Positions 1 through 5,504 are shown, counted from the stretch's first letter. The stretch is 6,043 nt of DNA from an uncultured Bacillota bacterium (GCA_946408315.1 CAMJRV010000161.1:1-6043); one strand, 5' to 3'. Made by a program: numbers and translations. Notes: generated by a model from the letters alone, not told the origin.

Positions 1-232
1 CTGGTTTTTCTTCGTTCATAATTTTGCCCCTGCCCTGACGCTGCTTTCGAGGAAGGAGATCGACGGCATCGTCTACGTTTCCTCTTTCTGCTGCGGGACC
101 GACTCTGTTATCATCGATATGATAAAAGGCAGGATCGGAAGCTTTCCCTTTCTCGTCCTCAAGCTGGATGAACAGACGGGAGAGGCAGGATATAATACGA
201 GGCTGGAAGCGTTTCGGGAGGTGCTGAAATGA
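1..232 (+). CDS. Acyl-CoA dehydratase activase-related protein (DUF2229/COG3580-like), C-terminal fragment
   Basis: Only the last 76 codons are present. The frame is open from base 2 to the TGA at 230-232, and the start lies upstream of the window. The fragment carries the SSFCCGTDS stretch and the ending LDEQTGEAGYNTRLEAF. These match, from memory, the conserved C-terminal block of the 2-hydroxyacyl-CoA dehydratase-like proteins annotated as DUF2229 or COG3580. A cysteine pair before G-x-D and the DE-x-TGEAG-x-x-TR-x-EAF signature are characteristic of these iron-sulfur-associated proteins, which are encoded beside or fused to HgdC-type activases. Its stop overlaps the next start by 4 bp (ATGA at 229-232), which points to translational coupling and one operon. 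The next protein ends in a related motif, so the two are probably paralogous partners. The substrate is unknown. Family assignment is fairly secure; the biochemical role is inferred from the neighbours. Confidence 0.85.
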   Translation, partial: WFFFVHNFAPALTLLSRKEIDGIVYVSSFCCGTDSVIIDMIKGRIGSFPFLVLKLDEQTGEAGYNTRLEAFREVLK

Positions 233-1362
233 AAATTACGTTCCCGCATATCGGAGACGCCCATCTGATCGGGCGGATCTTTTTCTCCGAAATCGGCATC
301 GAAATCGTCACTCCGGGTGCCAATACGCTGAAGGGGCTCGAAACGGGAAGCGGAGTTTCCCCCGATGAGATATGCATTCCCTTTAAGCTCATGGTTGCAA
401 ACCTTATGGAAGCTTACCGCCTCGGAGCGGACACGGTGATCATGCCGGCGACGATGGGGCCTTGCAGGCTTGGCGAGTATGGAGAACTGCTGAAGTCCAT
501 TCTTGACAGCAGAGGCTATCCCTTTCAATGGATCCTGCTGGATTCCTTCGAAGCTATAGGGAAGCGGGAGCTGCTCCGCAGGCTGACTCATGTCGTTTCG
601 GACAGCGACAAGGGGAAGGCGCAGATCCTCCGCGCCCTGCTCGAGACCTATCAGGTTATAAAGGCTCTGGAGCGGCTGGATCAGAGAGCACATATCCTCG
701 CAGGCTATGAAAGGTCGAAGGGCGACTGTAAAAAAGAGGTCGCCGCCTGCCGCAGAGAGCTGGGGGATGCATCCGGGATCAGGGAAGCGGTCAGGATCAT
801 CCGCAATCATCTCGACCGGTTGGAAAAAGTGGAGCTGGATTACGATAAAAAACCTCTCCAACTGCTGCTGACAGGGGAAATCTTTTCGATGATCGAACCC
901 TTTGCGAATCATCATATTGAAGAATTGCTGATGGATATGGGAGTGTCTTTTGAGAAACGGGTCACCCTTGGATGGTGGATCCGCCGTACCGTGATCAACC
1001 CCTTTCAGTCCAAAGACTGGTTTGGCAGGAGAAACCGGTATCTGCCCTATTCCATCGGCGGGTACGCAAAGGAAACGGTGGAAGAGGGCGTCATCTGCAG
1101 TCGGAAGGGATACGACGGAATCATTCAGGTGTTTCCTGTGGGCTGTATGCCGGAAATCGTCGCGAAGGCGGTCTTTGCGCGGATGATGCGGGAGAAAAAG
1201 CTGAGCGTCCTCACCGTGATCTATGACGAGATGGGCGGCGAGGCCGGATATATCACCAGGATCGAGGCGTTTGTCGATATGCTGGAACGAAGAAAAAGGG
1301 AAAGAACAAAACAGGAAAAGGCAAAAAAGGAAGGGAAGAAGAGTGTATTACCTGGGTATTGA
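229..1362 (+). CDS. 2-hydroxyacyl-CoA dehydratase-like protein (COG3581 type), complete
   Basis: This 377-residue protein starts at the ATG overlapping the previous stop. The N-terminus reads as a Rossmann-like dehydratase fold beginning KITFPHIGDAH. Cys49 (DEICIPFK) and Cys79 (ATMGPCRLGEY) are followed by Cys290 and Cys306 (VFPVGCMPEI), plausible iron-sulfur cluster ligands. Near the C-terminus YDEMGGEAGYITRIEAF repeats the signature at the end of the upstream protein. The family (COG3581) was labelled as sugar kinase/HSP70/actin-like but resembles the HgdA/HgdB-type dehydratase subunits that receive an electron from an ATP-driven activase. It sits between a COG3580-like gene and an activase gene, the usual grouping in clostridia. 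After the last family motif the protein has a very basic tail of about 25 residues. That tail is encoded by the purine-rich stretch that also holds the activase ribosome-binding site, so it may reflect overlap and not function. The actual substrate cannot be told from the sequence. Confidence 0.87.
   Translation: MKITFPHIGDAHLIGRIFFSEIGIEIVTPGANTLKGLETGSGVSPDEICIPFKLMVANLMEAYRLGADTVIMPATMGPCRLGEYGELLKSILDSRGYPFQWILLDSFEAIGKRELLRRLTHVVSDSDKGKAQILRALLETYQVIKALERLDQRAHILAGYERSKGDCKKEVAACRRELGDASGIREAVRIIRNHLDRLEKVELDYDKKPLQLLLTGEIFSMIEPFANHHIEELLMDMGVSFEKRVTLGWWIRRTVINPFQSKDWFGRRNRYLPYSIGGYAKETVEEGVICSRKGYDGIIQVFPVGCMPEIVAKAVFARMMREKKLSVLTVIYDEMGGEAGYITRIEAFVDMLERRKRERTKQEKAKKEGKKSVLPGY
1327..1335 (+). 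promoter_or_regulatory. Ribosome-binding site that fixes the GTG start of the activase
   Basis: AAGGAAGGG lies 7 nt before the GTG at 1343, inside the coding sequence of the upstream gene. Translation from this GTG begins MYYLGIDVGS, exactly the start expected for the ASKHA/BcrAD fold. The in-frame ATG at 1223 would add 40 residues that are merely an out-of-frame reading of the upstream gene. Confidence 0.75.
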
Positions 1363-2305
1363 TGTTGGCTCCGTGAGCACGGACCTTGTGATTATGGATG
1401 AGGAAAATAAAATCCTCGATCAATTATATTTGAAGACGAAGGGAAATCCCATCGAAGCTGTGAAGGACGGATTGCGTCAGCTAGGCCGGAAGTATCAAAA
1501 CGACGAGATTGCGGGAGTCGGCACGACAGGAAGCGGGAGGACTCTGGCGGCGGCGGTGGCGGGAGCCGACGCGGTGAAGAATGAGATCACGGCTCACGGC
1601 GTAGCAGCGGCTACATTTGATCCGGAGATCAGGACAATCATCGAAATCGGCGGCCAGGATTCCAAGATTATATTGCTCCGGGACGGCGTCATTACGGATT
1701 TTGCTATGAATACTGTCTGCGCCGCGGGGACGGGATCATTTCTGGACCGTCAGGCGGAGCGGCTGGGTATGGAGATCGGTGAGATGGGCGGCTATGCGCT
1801 GCGAGCGGAAAATCCGGTGAGGATCGCCGGCCGCTGTGCAGTCTTTGCCGAATCCGACATCATACATAAGCAGCAGCTTGGATGTACGATGGAGGATATC
1901 ATCGGGGGAATGTCAAAAGCCCTGGTGAGGAATTACCTGAGCAATGTGGCGAAAGGCAAGGAGATTATTCCGAAGGTGTGCTTTCAGGGCGGGGTTGCGG
2001 CCAACAGCGGAATCCGGAGAGCGCTGGAAGAGTCCCTCGGATGCGAAATCCTCGTCCCGGAGTATCATAAGGTGATGGGCGCGTATGGCGCTGCCGTGCT
2101 GGCCCGGGAGCTCATCGGAGAAGGGAATAAAAAAACCCGCTTCAAGGGCTTTGAAGCAGGTTATGATGATATCAGGACGGAAACCTTTGAGTGTGCCGAC
2201 TGCAGCAACCACTGCGAGGTTGTGATCCTCCGCTCCGGCGGGAAGCAGATCGGATGTTTTTCCGACCGGTGCGGAAAGTATCAGACGAATACGGCCGATT
2301 CCTAG
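1343..2305 (+). CDS. Acyl-CoA dehydratase activase (HgdC/BcrAD/BadFG ATPase family, COG1924)
   Basis: This is a 320-residue protein with a GTG start, overlapping the previous gene by 20 bp. It has the ASKHA-type ATPase layout: phosphate-1 loop GIDVGSVSTD (residues 5-14), GVGTTGSGR (58-66), phosphate-2 loop IEIGGQDSK (100-108), and adenosine-region motifs FQGGVAAN (214-221) and GAYGAAV (246-252). Cys126 (NTVCAAGTGSF) and Cys165 (GRCAVFAESD) match the two cysteines per monomer that hold the bridging [4Fe-4S] cluster of the HgdC homodimer. The family hydrolyses ATP to push one low-potential electron into a partner dehydratase or reductase in the cytoplasm. HgdC itself is about 260 residues. The extra ~60 residues here carry five cysteines (284, 287, 291, 305, 310) in a CX2CX3C...CX4C arrangement, seen in the long activases that accompany DUF2229 proteins and perhaps a second metal site. 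Partners are most likely the two upstream gene products. The 3' coding region also contains the terminator of the opposing folT gene. Confidence 0.92.
   Translation: MYYLGIDVGSVSTDLVIMDEENKILDQLYLKTKGNPIEAVKDGLRQLGRKYQNDEIAGVGTTGSGRTLAAAVAGADAVKNEITAHGVAAATFDPEIRTIIEIGGQDSKIILLRDGVITDFAMNTVCAAGTGSFLDRQAERLGMEIGEMGGYALRAENPVRIAGRCAVFAESDIIHKQQLGCTMEDIIGGMSKALVRNYLSNVAKGKEIIPKVCFQGGVAANSGIRRALEESLGCEILVPEYHKVMGAYGAAVLARELIGEGNKKTRFKGFEAGYDDIRTETFECADCSNHCEVVILRSGGKQIGCFSDRCGKYQTNTADS
2129..2160 (-). terminator. Intrinsic terminator of folT, embedded antisense in the activase gene
   Basis: Read on the minus strand, CCTGCTTCAA (2160-2151) pairs with TTGAAGCGGG (2145-2136) through 10 pairs including one G-U. 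The loop is AGCCC (2150-2146), and the stem is followed at once by seven T residues (2135-2129). This is a textbook rho-independent terminator for leftward transcription, 163 nt beyond the folT stop. On the plus strand no T run follows the hairpin, so the activase message should pass through. The bases also encode activase residues from about Lys263 to Gly273, so the sequence is doing two jobs. Confidence 0.8.
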
Positions 2306-2322
2306 AAGCTTGGTTTCCTCTT

Positions 2323-2832
2323 CTAAAGGCTTACCTTCTTCAGCCTTTTCAGCAGGATATAGATGATCCAGGAGTAAATCAGCATCATGATCAAGGTGAT
2401 ACCGGCCCGCGGAATCAGCAGGACGAAGTAATCCACGTGGGTCAGGATGCTCAGCCAGAGGGTGTTCAGACCCATGGACGTGACCAGCTCCGTAAGGAAT
2501 ACGACGATCAGGATGCTTGAATACTTGTCCGGTTTTTTGAGGTGCGATCTCAGGAGACCCGGAATCAGTCCCACCAGGGCGGCTGAAAGGGTAAATCCCG
2601 GGAAATATCCAAGCGGGGAGAACATGGTGCTTCCGATGAGATCGGCAATGATGCCGGTGGCTGCTCCTGCAAAGGGGCCTAAAAGCAGGCCCGCCAGTAC
2701 GAGCGGGATGTTGCCCAGGCTGATTCTTACCGTGTTGACGGCCAGGATCGGAAGATAAAAAGACAGAAATCGGGTAAGGATGATGCTGATGGCGGCAAAG
2801 AGCGCCAAAAGAAGCGTATTTCTTGTGTTCAT
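2323..2832 (-). CDS. folT: ECF transporter S component, folate-specific (FolT family)
   Basis: This 169-residue hydrophobic protein starts at the ATG at 2832-2830, preceded by GAGGAGGG; upstream in-frame alternatives run back into the riboswitch and are not credible. It shows about six membrane segments. The conserved S-component core includes the RISLGNIPLVLAGLLLGP region (roughly residues 26-43), a G-x-x-ADLIGS segment and GYFPGFTLSAALVG, a pattern typical of the FolT family. FolT binds folate or reduced folates in the cytoplasmic membrane and works with a shared EcfT and two EcfA ATPases, which are not encoded in this window. The substrate assignment is strongly supported by the THF riboswitch directly upstream. 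The gene is convergent with the activase gene, with only 17 bp between the stops, and its terminator lies inside that gene. Fold and family are clear; folate specificity rests on motif plus riboswitch. Confidence 0.9.
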   Translation of the reverse strand: MNTRNTLLLALFAAISIILTRFLSFYLPILAVNTVRISLGNIPLVLAGLLLGPFAGAATGIIADLIGSTMFSPLGYFPGFTLSAALVGLIPGLLRSHLKKPDKYSSILIVVFLTELVTSMGLNTLWLSILTHVDYFVLLIPRAGITLIMMLIYSWIIYILLKRLKKVSL

Positions 2833-2839
2833 AAAAAAA

Positions 2840-2884
2840 TCCCTCCTCTTTAGAACAACGGAAAACTGCACAAAAGAGAAAGAA
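2840..2884 (-). promoter_or_regulatory. Expression platform: hairpin sequestering the folT Shine-Dalgarno
   Basis: On the minus strand, the pyrimidine run at 2884-2873 (TTCTTTCTCTTT) can pair over 12 bp, with three G-U wobbles, with 2851-2840 (AAAGAGGAGGGA). This buries the entire AGGAGG (2848-2843), which sits 10 nt before the ATG; the loop is 21 nt (2872-2852). The loop carries GUGCAGU (2871-2865), complementary to ACUGCAU (2898-2892), which largely overlaps the 3' strand of aptamer stem P1. The two helices cannot easily coexist. A simple model is: P1 open, anti-sequester helix forms, SD free (ON); ligand-stabilised P1, SD hairpin forms (OFF). The pairing is read directly from the sequence; the switching is inferred. 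Confidence 0.7.
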
Positions 2885-2893
2885 TTCCTTAAT

Positions 2894-2991
2894 GCAGTAG
2901 TGGATGCAACATTGTACCGCAAACATTCGTTTTTCGTTCATAAGCAACATCCCATCTTATGACACTTTACGCACAATATTTACTCTACTGC
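2894..2991 (-). ncRNA. Tetrahydrofolate (THF) riboswitch aptamer upstream of folT
   Basis: The element is about 98 nt long. Stem P1 is a perfect 7-bp helix, GCAGUAG (2991-2985) with CUACUGC (2900-2894). Stem P2 pairs AUAUUGU (2979-2973) with ACAAUGU (2915-2909), one G-U included. Stem P3 pairs UCAUAAG (2962-2956) with CUUAUGA (2945-2939). The P3 loop contains UGGGAUGUU, whose GGAUG can pair with CAUCC in the GCAUCC segment (2906-2901) to form the expected pseudoknot. Conserved stretches GCGUAAAGUG, GGGAUGU, UGCGGU and UUGCAUCC closely resemble the published THF aptamer as I remember it. This riboswitch class controls folT and folate biosynthesis genes in Firmicutes and lowers expression when reduced folate binds. 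Position and gene context agree fully. Confidence 0.9.
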
Positions 2992-2995
2992 CTCG

Positions 2996-3024
2996 ATATT
3001 ACTATAATCAGAACAGATTATCAA
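2996..3024 (-). promoter_or_regulatory. Sigma-A-like promoter for the folT riboswitch transcript
   Basis: On the minus strand TTGATA (3024-3019) and TAATAT (3001-2996) are separated by exactly 17 nt, close to consensus. The start would fall at about 2987-2991, at the first bases of aptamer stem P1. An alternative -10, TATAGT (3006-3001), would move the start about 5 nt upstream but has a poor -35 partner. The -35 box and most of the spacer lie inside the last codons of the DUF4363 gene. Confidence 0.65.
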
Positions 3025-3391
3025 GGGAAATTAATTCGTTTAGATGGAGAAAACCGAGCTGCTCCTTGATACAGCTCAATTCACCCGACGACAACGCAAT
3101 ATTCTCGGAATAAATGTAATTCTTTGCCCTGGCGATGGAGTAGTCTGTCTCATTGAGGCTGACCGTACTGTAAAAGAAAGAAAAAATCTTTTTCTCTTTG
3201 TGCCATTTCTTCGAAAACTCATCGAACTGCGTTTGCGCATTGGTCCAGTCTTCCGCATAAACGCTGATGAGGATTTCATCTTCAATGGTATTTGTCAGCT
3301 CGTGAATGCTCTTGTCAGAGTAATTTACGAAGATGCCCCAACTCGCTATGATGACAGCCACCGACAGGATGGAAATGATCAGTGCTCTCAC
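3008..3391 (-). CDS. DUF4363 family membrane-anchored protein
   Basis: This 127-residue protein starts at a GTG (3391-3389) that overlaps the TGA of the DUF421 gene by 4 bp (GTGA). Its ribosome-binding site, AAAGGAGGT at 3409-3401, lies inside that gene. An N-terminal hydrophobic segment (residues about 4-22) is followed by a soluble, mostly helical domain with a WTNAQTQFDEFSKKWHKEK stretch. This suggests a single-pass protein with its bulk outside the cytoplasm, or a signal anchor. Size, topology and the DUF421 neighbour fit the DUF4363 family of Clostridia, whose function is not known. The overlap implies translational coupling, so the two products probably act together. No terminator is visible after the stop, so some transcripts may continue into the folT leader. 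Confidence 0.8.
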   Translation of the reverse strand: MRALIISILSVAVIIASWGIFVNYSDKSIHELTNTIEDEILISVYAEDWTNAQTQFDEFSKKWHKEKKIFSFFYSTVSLNETDYSIARAKNYIYSENIALSSGELSCIKEQLGFLHLNELISLDNLF

Positions 3392-4098
3392 GTAAGATTT
3401 ACCTCCTTTTTCAGCTCGGCTCTGCTCTTTCCTTTAGGATAGAGATGAAGCTGGGCCTTCTCGTCATAAAAGCACAGGAATACCTGGGAATAGTCGGTGA
3501 TCTTTGCTTTCTGCAGTTCTTTCTTTAAATAGCCTTCTTCCTTTCCGAGCGCATGGAGGTTGTCCTTATACAATATGCCATCGGAAATGAGAACCATCGG
3601 CATGATCTTTGAAGAGGAAGTGAGGCCCATGTCGCCGGTCGTCACGGGAGCTTTATCCGGTTTTGGGATAATGCTCATATCCCCGTTCGCCTCGAGCACA
3701 GCATAATCGACGTCCGCCAGAGAGGGATAATTCTTCAGCCGCAGATGCTCCATCAAATCGTCTATGGTAATCCTCAGGCTCTTGAGCTCCTTTTCATTGA
3801 TCCTACCCCGATCGATGATGACGCTGGGCTTGCCGTTGACCAGCTTGTTGATCTTCGGGCTCTTGATCGATAAAAAGGAGATGGTCACCTCCAGGAATAG
3901 AAGGACCAGGATCGCAGAGACTCCGTTCAGCAAAGGGATGTCGAGAGACTCTATGGGGATTGCGGCAAGCTCCGCTATCATAAACAGGATAACCATTTCA
4001 AAGGGGTCCAGCTTGGACAGTTCCGCCTTTCCCATAATGCGTATGGCAAAGAGAACGACAAAATACAGGATGACCGTTCTGATTAAAATAATCAGCAT
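3388..4098 (-). CDS. DUF421 domain membrane protein (YetF-like)
   Basis: This is a 236-residue protein. Three hydrophobic segments (about residues 2-20, 33-50 and 56-76) are followed by a cytoplasmic-type alpha/beta domain. Family hallmarks are RIMGKAELSKLDPFEMV between segments 1 and 2, NGKPSVIIDRGRI at about residues 88-100, a RITIDDLMEHLRLKNYPSLADVDYA-type block and LEANGDMSII. Relatives in spore formers such as YetF have been linked to the spore inner membrane and its permeability, but no biochemical activity is established. The ATG at 4098 was chosen because AGGAGG (4113-4108) lies 9 nt upstream. A TTG two codons earlier has only 3 nt of spacing. The gene leads a two-gene unit with DUF4363 and diverges from the MFS gene. 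Confidence 0.87.
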   Translation of the reverse strand: MLIILIRTVILYFVVLFAIRIMGKAELSKLDPFEMVILFMIAELAAIPIESLDIPLLNGVSAILVLLFLEVTISFLSIKSPKINKLVNGKPSVIIDRGRINEKELKSLRITIDDLMEHLRLKNYPSLADVDYAVLEANGDMSIIPKPDKAPVTTGDMGLTSSSKIMPMVLISDGILYKDNLHALGKEEGYLKKELQKAKITDYSQVFLCFYDEKAQLHLYPKGKSRAELKKEVNLT

Positions 4099-4106
4099 TT
4101 TCAATA

Positions 4107-4115
4107 CCCTCCTTT
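4107..4115 (-). promoter_or_regulatory. Strong ribosome-binding site of the DUF421 gene
   Basis: AAAGGAGGG on the minus strand decides between two in-frame starts. It is 9 nt (measured from AGGAGG) from the ATG at 4098 and only 3 nt from the TTG at 4104, so the ATG is preferred. Confidence 0.75.
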
Positions 4116-4139
4116 AACACAAAGCACAACCTTCGGAAA

Positions 4140-4167
4140 ATCATACTGATAAGTATTGTGCACCCAA
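4140..4167 (-). promoter_or_regulatory. Candidate promoter of the DUF421-DUF4363 unit
   Basis: On the minus strand TTGGGT (4167-4162) and TATGAT (4145-4140) are 16 nt apart. The -10 is good; the -35 matches only in its TTG. The pair fits the position expected for a start about 35 nt before the gene. It interleaves with the rightward candidate promoter on the other strand. Confidence 0.4.
4143..4156. repeat. Small inverted repeat between the divergent promoters
   Basis: ATACT-GATA-AGTAT is a perfect 5+5 inverted repeat. It touches the leftward -10 and the rightward -35, where a repressor or shared regulator could bind. A repeat this short could also be chance; no regulator gene is nearby. Confidence 0.25.
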
Positions 4168-4184
4168 ATCATCACTGTTATACT
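4156..4184 (+). promoter_or_regulatory. Candidate promoter of the MFS transporter gene
   Basis: TTGTGC (4156-4161) and TATACT (4179-4184) are separated by 17 nt. The -10 matches five of six consensus bases and the -35 three of six. It would give a leader of about 65-70 nt before the ATG at 4259. Confidence 0.45.
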
Positions 4185-4191
4185 AAAAATT

Positions 4192-4239
4192 GTCGGTTAC
4201 ATATGACCGGCGACCATAGGAAGGAAATACGCCTTCTAT
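4192..4239 (+). promoter_or_regulatory. 5' leader of the MFS gene with two possible hairpins
   Basis: GTCGGT (4192-4197) can pair with ACCGGC (4206-4211), and ATAGGAAGG (4216-4224) with CCTTCTAT (4232-4239) with one bulged G. The second ends a few bases before the ribosome-binding site AAGGGGG (4244-4250). It matches no riboswitch class that I recognise. It may be a modest mRNA leader structure or chance. Confidence 0.25.
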
Positions 4240-4258
4240 TGTTAAGGGGGCGTACAGG

Positions 4259-5470
4259 ATGATATATATGGAAAAAAGATATTACAGCTTCGTTGGAATT
4301 TACTCTTTCTCGTATGCGGCGGTCGGCATGCTGATGCCGCTGCTGGGACAGTACCTTGCACAGATCGGATTTTCGGGGGTGCAGATCGGTATTGTGACGG
4401 CTACCGCAACGATGATCGGCATCGGAGCTTCACCGTTCTGGGGGTATCGCTCCCATCACAGCAGGGACAGCAAGAATGTCGTCATCCTGCTATGCGCTGC
4501 TGCGACGCTGATCGTTCTCAGCCTGGCTTTCATAAAGGAGTATGCTTTCTTTTTGATTGGATTCGCTGTCTTTTCTTTTTTTCAGGCTCCGATCATGCCT
4601 TTGACCGACGCGATGACGCTGGAAAACAAGATCCCCTTCGGGGCGGCGAGGAAATACGGAGCTCTCGGTTTTGCCGCCGGCGTTTTCTTTGCCGGCCAGT
4701 TGGCCGAGGCTACGGACCTCATCATCATCTTTCCTCTCTGCGCGCTCGGCTATACGGCGGCGTGGATCATCGTGACACGGCTGAAGCGAAGCAGGAACGC
4801 CGCCTCTGCGGCCATTTCGGAGGCGAAGGGGCGGGAAGGCTCGGCTCTGCAGAAAAAGCCGTACCATCCGGAGGCAAGGAAGAAGAAGCACGGCAGTTAT
4901 CTGATCCTGCTTCGGAATAAAAAACTGATGGCGCTGCTCTTTGCCGCATTTTTCGTCTGTGGAACCAATGTGGCGAACAATACCTACTTCGGCTTTCTCT
5001 ACAAGGATGTGGGCGGAAGCATCGCCGGAATCGGGATTGCGTTTCTGCTGATGTGCGGGGGAGAAGCCCCCTTTATGGCGTGGACGGAAAAGCTGGAGAA
5101 GATCGTTACGATGGAAAGGATGATCCTGATTTCCATGGGAATATCGGCGCTGCGCTATCTCTGGTACAGCACAGGCCCGGCCCCCTCTCTTCTGATCGGG
5201 ACCTTCTTCCTTCAGGGAATGGTGAACGGAATCGTGCTGGTAGAGTTCGTCCGCTATGTTTCAAAACTGGTGGAGCCGGCCGTCATCGGCATGGCGATGA
5301 CGTTATACCAGGCGGTCTCTTCCAATTGCAGCACCATCCTGTGCCAGCTCATCGGAGGCGCGATCCTCGACTTTTACAGCGCGAAAGAAGTCTATCTCTT
5401 TTTCTCTATCTATAATGTGATCGGAATCATTCTCTATGTGGGATTCCGTCTGTACAAGGTGAATCGATAA
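4259..5470 (+). CDS. Major facilitator superfamily transporter (MFS_1-like / PPP type)
   Basis: This is a 403-residue protein with about twelve hydrophobic segments in two halves, joined by a basic loop at about residues 172-215. The start is the ATG at 4259, 8 nt after AAGGGGG; a second ATG at 4268 is too far from that site. The first half has a G-YRSHHSRDSKN loop between segments 2 and 3, where MFS motif A is expected, then PIMPLTDAMTLE and PFGAARKYGALGFAAG. These last two resemble, from memory, the MFS_1-like family that includes HcaT-type phenylpropionate and LacY/nucleoside-symporter-like proteins. It should be a proton-coupled secondary transporter or exporter in the cytoplasmic membrane. 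The substrate cannot be assigned. It is monocistronic as far as visible, divergent from the DUF421 gene, and ends 4 bp before a strong hairpin. Confidence 0.87.
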   Translation: MIYMEKRYYSFVGIYSFSYAAVGMLMPLLGQYLAQIGFSGVQIGIVTATATMIGIGASPFWGYRSHHSRDSKNVVILLCAAATLIVLSLAFIKEYAFFLIGFAVFSFFQAPIMPLTDAMTLENKIPFGAARKYGALGFAAGVFFAGQLAEATDLIIIFPLCALGYTAAWIIVTRLKRSRNAASAAISEAKGREGSALQKKPYHPEARKKKHGSYLILLRNKKLMALLFAAFFVCGTNVANNTYFGFLYKDVGGSIAGIGIAFLLMCGGEAPFMAWTEKLEKIVTMERMILISMGISALRYLWYSTGPAPSLLIGTFFLQGMVNGIVLVEFVRYVSKLVEPAVIGMAMTLYQAVSSNCSTILCQLIGGAILDFYSAKEVYLFFSIYNVIGIILYVGFRLYKVNR

Positions 5471-5504
5471 AAAAGGCCCTCGCCGGTATTTACGGCGGGG
5501 GCCT
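5469..5504 (-). terminator. Intrinsic terminator of the flagellin gene (possibly bidirectional)
   Basis: Stem arms at 5474-5485 and 5493-5504 pair over 12 bp with one G-U and enclose a 7-nt loop. On the minus strand the hairpin is followed by a run of six T (5474-5469, the first inside the stem), and it lies 17 bp after the flagellin stop. On the plus strand the hairpin follows the MFS stop by 3 bp but has no clear T run, so rightward termination would be weaker. Confidence 0.85.

Noticed and set aside
73..915. A 280-codon minus-strand open frame opposite the COG3581-type gene
   Set aside because: It lies antisense to two genes with clear family motifs, has no ribosome-binding site that I can see, and encodes no recognisable fold.
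1223..1342. An upstream ATG extension of the activase by 40 codons
   Set aside because: The extension is only the upstream gene read in another frame. The GTG at 1343 has a well-spaced ribosome-binding site and begins the conserved fold exactly.
2303..2325. A hairpin (TAGAAG with CTTCTA) between the convergent activase and folT stops, as a terminator
   Set aside because: It has only six AT-rich pairs with an 11-nt loop and no T run on either strand, so it is too weak to call. I see no convincing rightward terminator for the activase operon.
1913..2950. A 345-codon open frame on the minus strand spanning the activase 3' end, folT and the riboswitch
   Set aside because: It is out of frame with folT and would translate the riboswitch and terminator. 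Its protein is rich in His, Arg and Pro with no recognisable domain, a shadow of GC-biased codon use.
3044..3442. A 132-codon plus-strand open frame opposite DUF4363
   Set aside because: It is antisense to a gene with a good ribosome-binding site and family features, lacks its own initiation signals, and shows no domain.
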